Shown: one piece after another, positions 26,802 to 38,100 of the stretch
Layout: the number at the start of each line of letters is the position of its first letter
How positions within the stretch are numbered: position 1 is the stretch's first letter
Origin: an uncultured Parafilimonas sp.
Lineage (GTDB): Bacteria; Bacteroidota; Bacteroidia; Chitinophagales; Chitinophagaceae
Direction: 5' to 3'
Assembly: GCA_903882935.1 (NCBI GenBank)
Contig: CAIRZB010000007.1
Coordinates: forward strand, 62,001-126,000
DNA length: 64,000 nt
Made by a program: the position numbers and the translations under genes
Notes under the pieces: model-generated
What the model saw: only the letters and a program-made list of their open reading frames with translations
What the model was told of the DNA's origin: nothing
The model's database searches: none

Positions 26802-27782
26802 CTAAACCGCAACCTTGTCAAACAAAAGTGCCAACAGAACCACCGGCAAATAAATGTAACTGCTAAACATAACACGCCGAGCAGCTTTTACATCCATTTC
26901 TTTATAAAGCCGGAGGCACTGACCAACCATCATCAAATTACAAATCATCAAAATAACCAAGCTTATTTGTCCGCTGATATGGAACTTATAAGGCAACAAG
27001 CCAACCGGTATCATCAAAACACTGTACATAACCGCTTGCAGCGCAGTAAATTTAGTAGGCCCTTTATCAGCAGGCAATAGTCTGAAACCAGCCTTGGCAT
27101 AATCACCATGAGCAACCCAAGCAATTGCCCAAAAATGCGGAAATTGCCAAAGAAATTGGATGCCAAACAAAGCCCACCCGGCAAAATTACTATACGCAAC
27201 ACCATTTACCTGAAACTCAGCAATAGGACTCAAAAACCCTGTTGCTGCTACCCAACCAATTAAACAAGGCAAAGCCCCAGGAAAAGCGCCAACCAATACC
27301 GCAATTGAATTAACCTTTTTAAGTGGCGTATAAATATAAGCGTACAAAAAAAGACTAAAGGCAGACAACAAGGCCGACTCGATGTTAAACACAAAATACA
27401 TCATACCAACACCCAAAGCCCCAGCCATAAAGGCAAACCCATAGGCCTCTTGCTGGCTCATCCGGCCATCGGCAACCGGCCGTTTTGCTGTACGTTTCAT
27501 CAACGCATCAGTGTCCTTTTCAACAGCCTGGTTAATTGCATTAGCACTACCGGTAACCAGCATGCCTGCAATAAAAAGTAATATCACCTTAATAACAGTA
27601 TCGGTATTGTGCAATTGAACATTTGGGGCAACCAAATAACAAATAACACAAGAAAACACTACAGTGAAGCTTAATGTAAACTTCATCAGCAAAAAATAAT
27701 CCTTAACCTTTTGCGCAACTTTGAAAGAGGTTGAGGCTGATGTGTTTAAGTTACCACCCACTATATAATGATTATTACCCAC
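26802..27782 (-). CDS. ctaB: Protoheme IX farnesyltransferase (haem O synthase)
   Basis: This inner-membrane prenyltransferase adds farnesyl to haem b to make haem O, the precursor of haem A for the oxidase. The 326-residue protein has about eight helices and the prenyl-diphosphate motif NAINQAVEKDTDALMKRT (about 82-99), with the conserved TAKRPVADGRMS after it. The start appears to be GTG at 27782, since the next in-frame ATG lies inside the first helix. It sits 63 bases after oxidase subunit I. No haem A synthase (ctaA) is visible in the window. Confidence 0.95.
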   Translation of the reverse strand: MGNNHYIVGGNLNTSASTSFKVAQKVKDYFLLMKFTLSFTVVFSCVICYLVAPNVQLHNTDTVIKVILLFIAGMLVTGSANAINQAVEKDTDALMKRTAKRPVADGRMSQQEAYGFAFMAGALGVGMMYFVFNIESALLSAFSLFLYAYIYTPLKKVNSIAVLVGAFPGALPCLIGWVAATGFLSPIAEFQVNGVAYSNFAGWALFGIQFLWQFPHFWAIAWVAHGDYAKAGFRLLPADKGPTKFTALQAVMYSVLMIPVGLLPYKFHISGQISLVILMICNLMMVGQCLRLYKEMDVKAARRVMFSSYIYLPVVLLALLFDKVAV

Positions 27783-27845
27783 AAACTATTTTTGAAAAAT
27801 GATGCCCTGCTAACCAGGGCATCACAATATATTTATCTACACAAA

Positions 27846-29687
27846 TTAATGGTGGTGAGACTCATTTGGATCAATGGGTACGTTTTGCGGAACGAACTCC
27901 TTGCCATCTTTCGCATAATCATACGCCCAACGGTGTACCTCAGGTATTTCACCAACCCAATTTCCATGCCCAGGATTAATTGGTGTGGTCCATTCCAACG
28001 TATTTGAATTATATGGATTTTTGCTCGTTACTTTTCTCCCTTTCCAAATTGAGTAGAAAAAGTTGAACAGGAACAAAATTTGTGTTGCAAAAACAATTAA
28101 GGCAACGGTACTAATAAATTGATTTAAACCACCAAACTGTTTAAAGCTTTCCCAAATGCTATAGTCATAGTACCTACGGGGCATACCAGCCAAACCCTCA
28201 TAGTGCATGGGCCAGAATATCAAATAAGCACCAATCATCGTAATCCAAAAATGCATATAGCCAAGTGTATTGTTCAGGTAACGGCCATACATTTTAGGAT
28301 ACCAGTGGTAAATACCTGCAAACATCCCAAACATTGACGCAACACCCATTACAATATGGAAGTGGGCGATTACAAAATATGTATCATGCAAGTGAATATC
28401 TAAAGCAGAATTGCCTAACCAAATACCAGTTAAACCGCCCGAAATAAATAAACTCACAAAACCGATAGCAAACATCATTGCAGGCGTAAAACGTATGTTG
28501 CCACGCCAAAGGGTTGTAAGCCAATTGAATACTTTAATTGCTGAAGGAACTGCAATAAGCAAAGTAAGTAAAACAAATATCGAACCCAAGAAGGGATTAA
28601 GACCAGTAACAAACATGTGGTGGGCCCAAACCAAGAAAGCTAATATTGCGATGGCAAACAACGACCCAACCATTGCCATGTAACCGAAAATTGGCTTACG
28701 TGAGTTAACCGACAATATCTCCGATACCATACCCATTGCAGGCAGCAAAATAATGTATACCTCAGGATGCCCTAAAAACCAAAACAAGTGTTGGAAAAGA
28801 ATGGCATTACCACCTTCATTCGGCAATATACCCGTATTGGCACCACTGCCCTGTACAAATATATCTGACAAATAGAAGCTAGTGCCAAAATTGCGGTCGA
28901 ATATCAACAAGATAAAGCCAGACAACAACACAGGGAATGACAACACACCCAAAACAGCTGTGAAGAACAACGCCCATATTGTTAAAGGCAGCCTCGTCAT
29001 GCTCATGCCCTTAGTGCGCATATTCAATATAGTAGCAATATAGTTTAGACCGCCTAACAAAGACGATACAACAAACAACGCCATAGCAATAATCCACAAA
29101 TCCATACCGGTACCGGAACCAGGTGACGCACCTCTTAAGGCACTTAGCGGCGGGTAGGCAGTCCAACCACCACTAAACGGCCCTGTTTCAACGAAAATGG
29201 ACGACAACATTATAACGCTAGCCAAAAAGAAAAACCAATAGCTAAGCATATTCATGAAAGGAGATGCCATATCACGGGCACCCACTTGCAAGGGAATTAA
29301 AAAGTTGGCAAATGTGCCACTCAAGCCAGCAGTCAACACAAAAAACACCAAAACAGTACCATGGGTTGTAACCAAGGCATAATAGGCTTGTGGCGTTATT
29401 TTACCGTCTTGCACCCAAAACTTGCCTAGAATATCTTCAAGAAAAGTAAAATGGGAATCAGGATAGCCAAGTTGCAACCTAAACAAAACCGACATTAAAC
29501 CACCAAGCACGGCCCAAACCATCCCTGTGATAAGAAATTGCTTAGCAATCATCTTATGGTCCATGCTGAACACATACTTGGAAATAAATGTATCATGGTG
29601 GTGGTGTTCGTGATGCTCATCCTCATGATGAACACCATGCGCAACCGCACCCTCTACACTTGTTTGCAAAACCGCTTCATTACTCAT
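27846..29687 (-). CDS. Cytochrome c oxidase subunit I (haem-copper, type A1)
   Basis: The catalytic subunit: 613 residues and about 12 helices, holding haem a and the haem a3-CuB centre that reduces oxygen and pumps protons. Landmarks: WFLGHPEVYIILLPAMG (CuB histidine with the cross-linked Tyr; the Glu marks the A1 class), WAHHMFVTG (CuB histidines) and HDTYFVIAHFHIVMG (haem ligands). Both ends are histidine-rich (HHEDEHHEHHHHDTF near the start, SHHH at the end). It follows subunit II by 58 bases. Confidence 0.97.
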   Translation of the reverse strand: MSNEAVLQTSVEGAVAHGVHHEDEHHEHHHHDTFISKYVFSMDHKMIAKQFLITGMVWAVLGGLMSVLFRLQLGYPDSHFTFLEDILGKFWVQDGKITPQAYYALVTTHGTVLVFFVLTAGLSGTFANFLIPLQVGARDMASPFMNMLSYWFFFLASVIMLSSIFVETGPFSGGWTAYPPLSALRGASPGSGTGMDLWIIAMALFVVSSLLGGLNYIATILNMRTKGMSMTRLPLTIWALFFTAVLGVLSFPVLLSGFILLIFDRNFGTSFYLSDIFVQGSGANTGILPNEGGNAILFQHLFWFLGHPEVYIILLPAMGMVSEILSVNSRKPIFGYMAMVGSLFAIAILAFLVWAHHMFVTGLNPFLGSIFVLLTLLIAVPSAIKVFNWLTTLWRGNIRFTPAMMFAIGFVSLFISGGLTGIWLGNSALDIHLHDTYFVIAHFHIVMGVASMFGMFAGIYHWYPKMYGRYLNNTLGYMHFWITMIGAYLIFWPMHYEGLAGMPRRYYDYSIWESFKQFGGLNQFISTVALIVFATQILFLFNFFYSIWKGRKVTSKNPYNSNTLEWTTPINPGHGNWVGEIPEVHRWAYDYAKDGKEFVPQNVPIDPNESHHH

Positions 29688-29745
29688 ACAATTCGCTTTT
29701 CAGAATACTAAATATTTAAACTAGCTTGTTTAATCCTCTCAGTAA

Positions 29746-30846
29746 CTATTGTTTGGCCAAGGCACCTTTAACTGCCTTGGCAATTACCGCAGCCATTTTT
29801 TTCGTAGAATCAGCGGCCACGGCCGGCGTTGTTGTTGATGGTGCCGGAAATGCTGCGGAATAAGCACTTGACAAACCAGCCAACCAAACATCATACTCTG
29901 GTTGTGACACCACTTTAATAACACCCCTCATACCAAAATGGCCATTGCCACACATCTGGTCGCAACTAATTTCATAATCATAATCAGGGTTCCCCATAAT
30001 TTCCTTCATTTCCTTAGTGGTATATTTTGGCGTAAACCACAAAGTAGTGGGCGTACCAGGCACAGCATCCATTTTAAGCCTGAAGGCTGACAAACCAACA
30101 TCATGAATAACGTCTTTAGAACCGATTATCAATTTACAAGGCCTGCCTTTTACCGCGTACATCGTTTGTGTGGTAACAATATCATCATGGGCAGCAGGGT
30201 CATCTTTCAAATTAAGCCCAGCACTGTCTTTCCAAAGCAAGCCTAACGAATTTGTGCCGTCGATATACTTGTAATATTTTTTACCAAACGTTTTATCCTT
30301 ACCGGCATACCTAAATATCCAACCGAATTGCTGCCCTGTAACCTCTACCTGTATAGCATTAGCCGGTGCTTCGCTGGTAAACGAAAACCAGTTGCGCAAA
30401 CCAATAACAACTAAAAAGGTAAGAGCAATGGCGGGTATTACTGTCCAGATAATTTCCATTGTGTTGTTGTGCGGAAAAAAGAAAGGCTTAGCATTTTCTT
30501 TTTCTTGAAACCGGTATGCAAACCAAAACAATGCAACTTGGGTAAGCACAAACACAATACCAGTTATGATAACAGTGAGCTTTAGCATGGAATCCACCTT
30601 CTCACCCTGCACACTAGCAGAATCATGTGCAAGCAATGTTTTACCGAAAAACAGCTCGTTGCACCAGTACACACCAATCAATCCAATAATAAGGAAGGTT
30701 ATCATAAAAAAACCATTCACTTTATTGTTCTCTTTGCGGCTTTTTTCCTCGCCCTTCAAAACGGCTACATATTCGCTCGCCTTGGCTATCTGGAATATTA
30801 TCAGAAAGACAAGTACAATAACCGCGATAGTAAAGAAAGTAGACAT
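29746..30846 (-). CDS. Cytochrome c oxidase subunit II (CuA, no haem c domain)
   Basis: 366 residues, with three N-terminal hydrophobic segments (one more than the usual two), then a cupredoxin domain with the CuA ligands DVGLSAFRLKMD (after the histidine of VIHDVG) and SCDQMCGNGHFGM (about 293-305: two Cys, His, Met). An insertion of about 45 residues (GKDKTFGKKYYKYIDGTN and beyond) separates the early strands. The tail after residue 330 is alanine-, proline- and threonine-rich and has no CxxCH, so this is an aa3 rather than caa3 enzyme; electrons must come from ACIII or a separate cytochrome c. Confidence 0.95.
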   Translation of the reverse strand: MSTFFTIAVIVLVFLIIFQIAKASEYVAVLKGEEKSRKENNKVNGFFMITFLIIGLIGVYWCNELFFGKTLLAHDSASVQGEKVDSMLKLTVIITGIVFVLTQVALFWFAYRFQEKENAKPFFFPHNNTMEIIWTVIPAIALTFLVVIGLRNWFSFTSEAPANAIQVEVTGQQFGWIFRYAGKDKTFGKKYYKYIDGTNSLGLLWKDSAGLNLKDDPAAHDDIVTTQTMYAVKGRPCKLIIGSKDVIHDVGLSAFRLKMDAVPGTPTTLWFTPKYTTKEMKEIMGNPDYDYEISCDQMCGNGHFGMRGVIKVVSQPEYDVWLAGLSSAYSAAFPAPSTTTPAVAADSTKKMAAVIAKAVKGALAKQ

Positions 30847-30902
30847 TGTATTCTGTAGTTTTCTATTCGTTAATAAAACAACCTGTTTTGTAAATAGTTC
30901 GA

Positions 30903-32147
30903 TTATGTATTATATATCAAACTTTCTTTTAAGAACGGATGATATTTTGGCACCAATGGTTTCTTAGACAACGAGTTGGCAACAATGTAAATCATCATTC
31001 CAACAAAAAATGCAGCTGTACCAAAATCTAACCAGCTTAAAGATGCACTCTCCTTACGGATGCTGCCCATCACCATTTGGTAAAAATCTATCCAATGCCC
31101 AAAAATTATCAGCACAGCCATAAACGTAACCAAGGTGTAGTTTCTTTTCGCAGACCTTTTCATCAAAATTAATATGGGGCAAACAAAATTGATGATTATG
31201 TTTAAGAAAAAGATGCCTTTGTAGGGTCCTTGCACACGGTGTTTGAAATAAACCGTTTCTTCCGGTATGTTTCCGTACCAAATAAGCATGTATTGCGAAA
31301 ACCACAAATAGGTCCAGAATATGGAAAACGCAAACATAAATTTACCTAAATCGTGCAGATGCTCCTCATTGGTATATTCCAAATAACCCTTGTTCTTCAA
31401 GTAAATTACCCAAAGTGCAATCAAACTCATGCCAGACACGAAAGAACTTGCAAACGTGTACCAGCTATACATAGTGCTGTACCAATTAGCATCAATGCTC
31501 ATCATCCACAGCCAAGGGATGGTTGAACCAACTGTTAAAGCAAACCAAACAATAAACACAGCAGCCGAAATGGTATTCCTCAAAATAAAACTGCGCCCAG
31601 GCTCTTCGCCTTTCAAGCTCGCTTCGTCAGCCTCTCTGCTAAGTTTACGCATACGGTAACCAAGCAAGCTCCAAAGGCCAATGGCCAATGTTGTCCATAT
31701 AAAAAAGAAATACGGGTTCAAGAAACCAAGCTTTTTAAGCACCTCGGCATTGCCGTCCTTTTCCAATTGGGCCTTGTTTAGCCATTGGTAAATATGCGTG
31801 CTGGAACCCATACCCCAAGTGATATAAATTAGTACTGAAAACGCAATGAGGCCAAATATTGGCACAACAGTTGAAATTGCCTCAGGCACGCGGCGGAAAG
31901 CCGTTTGCCAGCCACCCATGGCAAGCGTGGTAGCGCAAATAAAAAACATGCTTGCATTGGTTATCAGCATAAAGAAAATACTGTTATACATAACAGTACC
32001 CCAGAAAATATCTTTTTGGTGCTGGTCTGGGCTTAAGCCCCAATGCACGAAGCCTATAATTATTGCCAAAGCCCCAATAGCCGTTAAAGCCAATGACCAG
32101 GTTTTTAACTTTGCCGGAACTTCAAATTGCTGTTTTATAGCTACCAT
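30903..32147 (-). CDS. actF: Alternative complex III subunit ActF (NrfD-like)
   Basis: 414 residues with about ten helices, a PsrC/NrfD-like quinone-site subunit paralogous to ActC. It shows family patterns such as FWGTVMYNSIFFMLITNASM and PWLWMMSIDANWYSTMYSWY. In ACIII, ActC and ActF are the two large membrane subunits involved in quinol oxidation and possibly proton movement. It lies 39 bases after actE and 56 bases before oxidase subunit II, which links the two complexes in one transcription unit. Confidence 0.92.
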   Translation of the reverse strand: MVAIKQQFEVPAKLKTWSLALTAIGALAIIIGFVHWGLSPDQHQKDIFWGTVMYNSIFFMLITNASMFFICATTLAMGGWQTAFRRVPEAISTVVPIFGLIAFSVLIYITWGMGSSTHIYQWLNKAQLEKDGNAEVLKKLGFLNPYFFFIWTTLAIGLWSLLGYRMRKLSREADEASLKGEEPGRSFILRNTISAAVFIVWFALTVGSTIPWLWMMSIDANWYSTMYSWYTFASSFVSGMSLIALWVIYLKNKGYLEYTNEEHLHDLGKFMFAFSIFWTYLWFSQYMLIWYGNIPEETVYFKHRVQGPYKGIFFLNIIINFVCPILILMKRSAKRNYTLVTFMAVLIIFGHWIDFYQMVMGSIRKESASLSWLDFGTAAFFVGMMIYIVANSLSKKPLVPKYHPFLKESLIYNT

Positions 32148-32186
32148 CTTAGTCTCTTTTATCGCTGGTTAATATTATTCTAACTC

Positions 32187-32849
32187 CTATTTTTTAACAA
32201 CTGTCTCAGCAGGTGCCGGTGCAGCCGCTGCCTTTTTGGCCAGCTGCTTATCCTTAATATACCTAATTATCTGCCAACGTTGTTTGCGGCTTAATTGCGA
32301 GGCATAACTACCCATCAGGTTTTTACCGTAGGTAACTGAATAAAACATTTGTCCTTCGGGCATGTTTTCATACTGCGCTTTGCCAACAAGCATGGCCGGT
32401 GCAGCAGGGAAAGGGCCACTGCCATCTTTCCACAAAGGGCCGTTACCATCAAGTTTTGCACCATGGCATATACCGCAGTTTACCAAATAAAGGCGTTCAG
32501 CTTCTATGCTGTCTTTGCCAGCTAGCGGAGCCGTAAGCGGGCTGGTAATAACCTTAGATGCCACATAATTGGCACTGTCGCCCAATTTATCCTTAGCCAC
32601 GGAGAATGGCAATTCTTCCCCACGGGAAATTGTACCTTCCACTGGCTTGTTGTTGTAGAATATCTTACCAGACCCGTCACTTGGGTCGCTGGTAAAAAAA
32701 GCCGAATCTTTCTCAGCGTAGGTTTCAAAAGCACGGCTGTAAGCCATGTCTGGCATATACACAGCACCAGGCTCCCGCCTAATATCACTGCAACCTGCTA
32801 AAGCAATGCCTGCGGTAATAAAACCAATAACAGATAATTTCTTCATCAT
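32187..32849 (-). CDS. actE: Alternative complex III subunit ActE (mono-haem cytochrome c lipoprotein)
   Basis: From ATG 32849 (or 32846) the protein has a lipoprotein signal ending ALAGC and a mono-haem cytochrome c domain with CGICH (about residue 140) and a later methionine ligand (MFYSVTYGKNLMGSYASQLS). The tail is alanine/lysine-rich. An earlier ATG at 32876 would overlap the actD stop and push the lipobox to residue 29, so I prefer the inner start. It relays electrons to the oxidase. Confidence 0.92.
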   Translation of the reverse strand: MMKKLSVIGFITAGIALAGCSDIRREPGAVYMPDMAYSRAFETYAEKDSAFFTSDPSDGSGKIFYNNKPVEGTISRGEELPFSVAKDKLGDSANYVASKVITSPLTAPLAGKDSIEAERLYLVNCGICHGAKLDGNGPLWKDGSGPFPAAPAMLVGKAQYENMPEGQMFYSVTYGKNLMGSYASQLSRKQRWQIIRYIKDKQLAKKAAAAPAPAETVVKK

Positions 32850-32859
32850 TCTATTAAGT

Positions 32860-33450
32860 TTATGCAACTTCAACATGAGAGCCCTTAATCAATTGTTGTT
32901 CCTTGTCGTAAGTACCCAACCACCATTCTGGTTCTGCCACCTGCACATTAACCTCCAAGGCACCAGTGCTTGACAAAAAGCCCATCAAGTCATCAACATT
33001 GGTTTTGGCTGTGCATTCAATCACCATCACAAAAAGATCGTCTGTGGCACGGGCATGGAAATGATGCTTTTTTACAAACGGCGCCAATTGGCACAGGTAG
33101 CAAAAAGTTAGCACCATACCAACCGCTGCAAACAACACGGTTAATTCAAATGTAATGGGTATCCAAGCTGGCAAGGCAAAATGTGGTTTACCGCCAAAAT
33201 TCATAGGCCAGTCGGCCGTTAAAATCCAGCTGATACAGCTTAATGCCGTGGTGGTACCTGTTATGCCATAAATAAAACCGGCGGTATGCAGGCTTGTTTC
33301 ACGCAACCCAAGTGCGTGGTCTAGGCCATGCACGGCAAAAGGTGTGTAAACATCGTGGATTTTATAACCTGATGTACGAACCTTTTTAACTGCAGGAAAT
33401 AGAACATCCTCGTCATCAAAAGCGGCTACTACAAATTTCTTTTTTGACAT
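32860..33450 (-). CDS. actD: Alternative complex III subunit ActD (DUF3341)
   Basis: 196 residues: an N-terminal cytosolic part (VVAAFDDEDVLFPAVKKVR), two membrane helices (about 61-81 and 96-121, with FGGKPHFALPAWIPITFELT between) and a C-terminal domain containing HHFHARATDDLFVMVI, the DUF3341 signature. ActD is a structural subunit of ACIII. It lies between actC and actE in the standard order. Confidence 0.93.
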   Translation of the reverse strand: MSKKKFVVAAFDDEDVLFPAVKKVRTSGYKIHDVYTPFAVHGLDHALGLRETSLHTAGFIYGITGTTTALSCISWILTADWPMNFGGKPHFALPAWIPITFELTVLFAAVGMVLTFCYLCQLAPFVKKHHFHARATDDLFVMVIECTAKTNVDDLMGFLSSTGALEVNVQVAEPEWWLGTYDKEQQLIKGSHVEVA

Positions 33451-33615
33451 AACACTTTTACATTTCTCCCCGAGAGAGGAGGGTTAAAGTTAAACCATGG
33501 TTTGATGCGGCTCGGCAGACTAAAGATGTCTTTAAAAAAACCTTAATCACCTGCCTTTCCGCCTTCCCCATGCTTTCTTACAACAACTTATCGTCAAATG
33601 ACCAATTACAATATT

Positions 33616-35055
33616 TTAATGCACATATTTATGCGCAAACTCTTCCGTCTCCAAAACTTCTTGCACATCCATCTTATCCTTAAAGCTTTCACCAGTAGTT
33701 TTCAACACATACTTAATTTCCGCAATGGCAATAACCGGGAAGTATTTGGCGAACAAGAAGAAGCAAGTGAAGAACAAGCCGAATGTACCTAAGTAAAAAC
33801 CTATCTCCCAAACAGTTGGGTGGTAGTAAACCGACCATGAAGACGGCAAATAGTCACGGTACAGGGATGTTACGATGATAACAAAACGCTCAAACCACAT
33901 ACCTATGTTTACGATAACACTCATAAAGAATGTTACATATAAATTCCTCCTGAGCTTACGGAACCAGAAAATCTGTGGGCTTAACACGTTACAAGTCATC
34001 ATACCCCAGTAGCTCCAACCATAGGGGCTGAACGGATTGGCTCGGCTGTACCAAAAGGTATACCCTTCATATTTGTTTTGGCTATACCAACCCATGAACA
34101 ACTCCGTTAAATATGCTACGCCTACTATAGAACCCGTAAGCACTATTACCTTATTCATGGCCTCAATGTGGCCCATGGTTATGTAATCGCCCAAGCCAAA
34201 TACTTTGCGCACAATAACCATCAACGTTTGTACCATGGCAAAACCCGAGAACACCGCACCGGCCACAAAGTATGGCGGAAAGATTGTAGTATGCCAACCA
34301 GGTATAACCGACGTGGCAAAGTCAAAAGATACAATGGTGTGTACTGACAGTACCAACGGGGTGCTTAAGCCCGCCAAAACCAATGACAACGACTCGTGGC
34401 GCTGCCAGTGCTTGGTAGAACCTATCCAACCAAATGAGGCAATACCATATAATTTTTTGCGCAGTTTAGTTTTTGCACGGTCACGAACAGTAGCCAAGTC
34501 AGGTAACAACCCGCTGTACCAAAACAACAGCGATACTGTAAAGTAGGTAGAGATGGCAAATACGTCCCACAACAACGGTGAGTTAAAGTTCGGCCATAGA
34601 GGTCCGCGGCTATTTGGGTAAGGCATTACGAAAAAAGCCATCCAAACACGGCCCATGTGCCAAATAGGAAATTGGCCTGCGCACATAACCGCAAAAATGG
34701 TCATGGCCTCAGCGGCACGGTTAACACCCGTTCTCCAACCTTGGCGAAACAGCAACAGGATCGCCGAAATTAGTGTACCAGCGTGGCCTATACCTACCCA
34801 CCAAACGAAGTTGGTAATATCCCAACCCCAACCGATGGTTTTATTTAGGTTCCACTGGCCAATACCATAAGTAACGTCTCTGTAAACTGCGTATACACCA
34901 AACATCAGCAACGACACGGAAATGAAAAACCCGATGTACCAAAGTTTACTGGGCTTTGCCTCAATGGGGCGCACAATATCTTCTGTAACCTGGTGATAAT
35001 CCTTAGTGCCGTAAACCAAGGGTTCCCTTAACGGTGATTCGTACTTTAGATGCAT
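33616..35055 (-). CDS. actC: Alternative complex III subunit ActC (NrfD-like)
   Basis: 479 residues, about ten helices, NrfD/PsrC family. Typical stretches include GIGHAGTLISAILLLFRQGW, GMMTCNVLSPQIFWFRKLRR and LYRDYLPSSWSVYYHPTVWE. This integral membrane subunit contacts the ActB iron-sulfur part and forms the menaquinol site. It is preceded by actB with a 102-base gap and followed by a 165-base gap containing a G/C-rich palindromic remnant (33469-33484). Confidence 0.94.
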   Translation of the reverse strand: MHLKYESPLREPLVYGTKDYHQVTEDIVRPIEAKPSKLWYIGFFISVSLLMFGVYAVYRDVTYGIGQWNLNKTIGWGWDITNFVWWVGIGHAGTLISAILLLFRQGWRTGVNRAAEAMTIFAVMCAGQFPIWHMGRVWMAFFVMPYPNSRGPLWPNFNSPLLWDVFAISTYFTVSLLFWYSGLLPDLATVRDRAKTKLRKKLYGIASFGWIGSTKHWQRHESLSLVLAGLSTPLVLSVHTIVSFDFATSVIPGWHTTIFPPYFVAGAVFSGFAMVQTLMVIVRKVFGLGDYITMGHIEAMNKVIVLTGSIVGVAYLTELFMGWYSQNKYEGYTFWYSRANPFSPYGWSYWGMMTCNVLSPQIFWFRKLRRNLYVTFFMSVIVNIGMWFERFVIIVTSLYRDYLPSSWSVYYHPTVWEIGFYLGTFGLFFTCFFLFAKYFPVIAIAEIKYVLKTTGESFKDKMDVQEVLETEEFAHKYVH

Positions 35056-35157
35056 TTGTTCTGATTTAGAACCAGGCTTGTGGCCGGGTTTTAAAAAATA
35101 AGATATTCCTAAACGTTTATTTCAATCTAACCTTTCTTGCTGCACTTTGTGTAAAGC

Positions 35158-38100
35158 CTACGCTTCTTTCTTCCCCTCTTCTTCATCCCTGTTGCGCACC
35201 TTGGCCAAATAGTTAACGTTGGGCAACACATGCAGTTGCTCCAGCGATTTAAACAACCTGTAATGGTTTGAGGCGCGCGTTTGGGTGATGGCACTCTTGC
35301 TGTCGTTGGCGTTACCAAACACAATAGCGTTGGTGGGGCAAGCTTGCTGACAGGCAGATTTTACATCCCACTCATTGTTTTCGCCAGACTTCAACGGACG
35401 GCTTTCTTTCTTGGCCTTCAGCTTACCTTCCTGTGTACGCTGTACGCAGAACGAACATTTTTCAATAACACCACGGCTACGTACGGTAACATCTGGGTTA
35501 AGTACCATTCTGGTAAGGTCATCATTCATACCCCAAGTTACTTCACTTATGTGGCCTACTTGGTTATGCGGGAAGCTGTCTGCGCCGGTATAGTCAGCCC
35601 AGTTAAACCTACGTACTTTAAACGGACAGTTGTTGGCGCAATACCTTGTACCGATACAACGGTTATAAATCATTTGGTTGGTACCCTCGCTGCTGTGGTT
35701 GGTGGCATTAACAGGGCACACATTTTCGCAAGGCGCATTGTCACAATGTTGGCACATCAGCGGTTGGAACACCACAGACGGGTTGTCAATATCGTTACCG
35801 CTGTAATAACGGTCAATGCGTATCCAATGCATGTCGTGGAAACGGGACACTTCCCTTTTGCCCACAACAGGTATGTTATTTTCTGATATACAGGCCACCA
35901 CACAAGCACCGCAACCCACGCAGGAGTTCAAGTCAACGCTCATGCCCCAATGCACACCGGGCTTATCGAAAACGGGGTAAATGGTACCGTCTCTTTCAAA
36001 ATTCGCCACACCGCCATACTCTTTCAGCTCATGTTCGCGCTCGTCAAGTATGTCGCTAGGGTCTTTCTTAAATTCAGCCAGCGTTAATTCCTTCATAACC
36101 TCGGTACGGTTACCTTGGTCTGTATTGTAGGTGCTGTGTGTTTGTGTTTGTGCAACATCAAACATATCAGGTGCTAGTTCAAGTTTTACATCTTCCGCAA
36201 AAAACTGTACTGATCCGCCGTTTAAGGATGCAAATGGGTAAACAGTTTTACCAACCGGCTCGCCATCATCCGTAACAGCAGCCTTGCCTAATTCAACATT
36301 ACGTCCGTAACCAAGGGCAATGCCTATGGTATCTTTCTGTGTGCCCGGTATAATTAAGGCAGGCAGCGTAACTTTTTTACCGTTTACGGTAACTGTTACT
36401 TGCTTTTTGGCTGGGTGTACTTCGTAATCATCGCTTTGGCCATTGTTTCTTAGGTCAATGCCAAGTAGTTTCAATGCCAGCGCGGGGGAAACGATAACAT
36501 AGTTATCCCAAGTGGCCTTGGTAATTGGGTCGGGCAATTCCTGCAACCATGGGTTGCTGGCACCCTGGCCTGCGCCGATACCCACTTTTTGGTAAAGAAC
36601 AACCTCGTATTCGCCACCTTTTTTAGCACCTGCAATGGCCGCTATAGCTGCTGTTTCAACACCGGCTTTAAATGCAGCATCGGCCGCAGCGGGCTCGGTG
36701 GCTGGGTTGATAACCCCATCTTGCAGGGCTTTGTCCCAACCAGCTTCACCACCCAATTTGGTTGCCCAATATGTTTTAAGTGCCGCCAAATAGTCGGTGG
36801 TTGCACCGCTCCATTTAAGCAGGCTGTCCTGCCATTGGCGTGTTTTAAACAATGGGTGTATGGTGGGCTGTATTAAAGAAAAATAGCCTGTTTTAGGTTC
36901 TGCATCACCCCAGCTTTCCAAAAAATGGCTGTCTGGGATAATATATTGTACTTCTTTGGCAGTTTCATCTAACCTGCCGCTGAAAGAAACGGTCAATTTA
37001 GCCTTCTTAATGCCGCTTACCACTTTCGCACTGTCAAACCAAGTATATACCGGGTTTGCGCCAGAAACCAGTAAAGCACCAACAGTGCCTGCGTTAAGGT
37101 CGTCAACCAATTTCGCAAAATCGGCGTCAATACCTTGCTTATAATTTAATGTTGAGGACCAATCAATTGTTTTGCCACCAGCCTGCAATGCTTCGTTAAT
37201 GGCGTTTACCACTATCTGCACATTTACATCGTTGCTTCCGCAAACCACCAATGCAGCACCCTTGTTCTCATTCAATGCGGCAGCCGCTTTTGCAATGCCT
37301 ACCTTAAGTTTTTCGTCGGCTATGCCTGTAACGCCTTGGCCTTTAATGGCACCCAACAAAGCGGTAACAACAGCACCTGTTTCAGAAGGGCGGTGTAAAA
37401 ACCGTTCGTCTGCATTAGAACCTGTTAAACTTGCCACCGTTTCAAAATGGATGTGCTTGCTCATGGATGGGTTCTTCTCGTCAATTTTCTTGCCTACTGA
37501 GTATTGCCTTGCAAACTCAACCGGGCTTAACCATGTGCCGAGGAAATCTGCGCCTATGCTTACAATTGCTTTCGCATTGTCAAAACGGTAACTGGGTATT
37601 GCTTTTTTACCATAGCTGGCTTCGTTGGCCAACAGCATACCGCTGTACGATACTGCATCGTATTGCACGTGGCGGCTGCCGGGGTATTTTGCCAAAAACT
37701 GGCTGATAACTTGCAAAGTGCTGGGCGAGTTTACAGTACTGGTAAGCAGTACAACGGGCGCACCGCCTAAACCGGCCAATGCAGCGCCGATGGCTTTATC
37801 GGCTGCCTCCAGCGTAATTTCGTTGTTATTATATTTGGGATGCCTCAAACGGGCAGTATCGTACAGGTCTAACACAGATGCCTGCACCCTTGCGGATGTA
37901 CCGCCGCCGGTAATGGGCGAAGATTCGTTACCTTCTATCTTAATGGGCCGCCCGTCGCGTACTTTGGCGAGGATGCTTATGGCATCACCGTCTTGAACGT
38001 AAGTGGTGGCATACCAGTTGGCTATGCCTGGCACAATATCTTCGGGCTTGTTTGCAAAAGGTATGGCCTTTTTCACCGGTATTTCACAACCGGCTGCCAA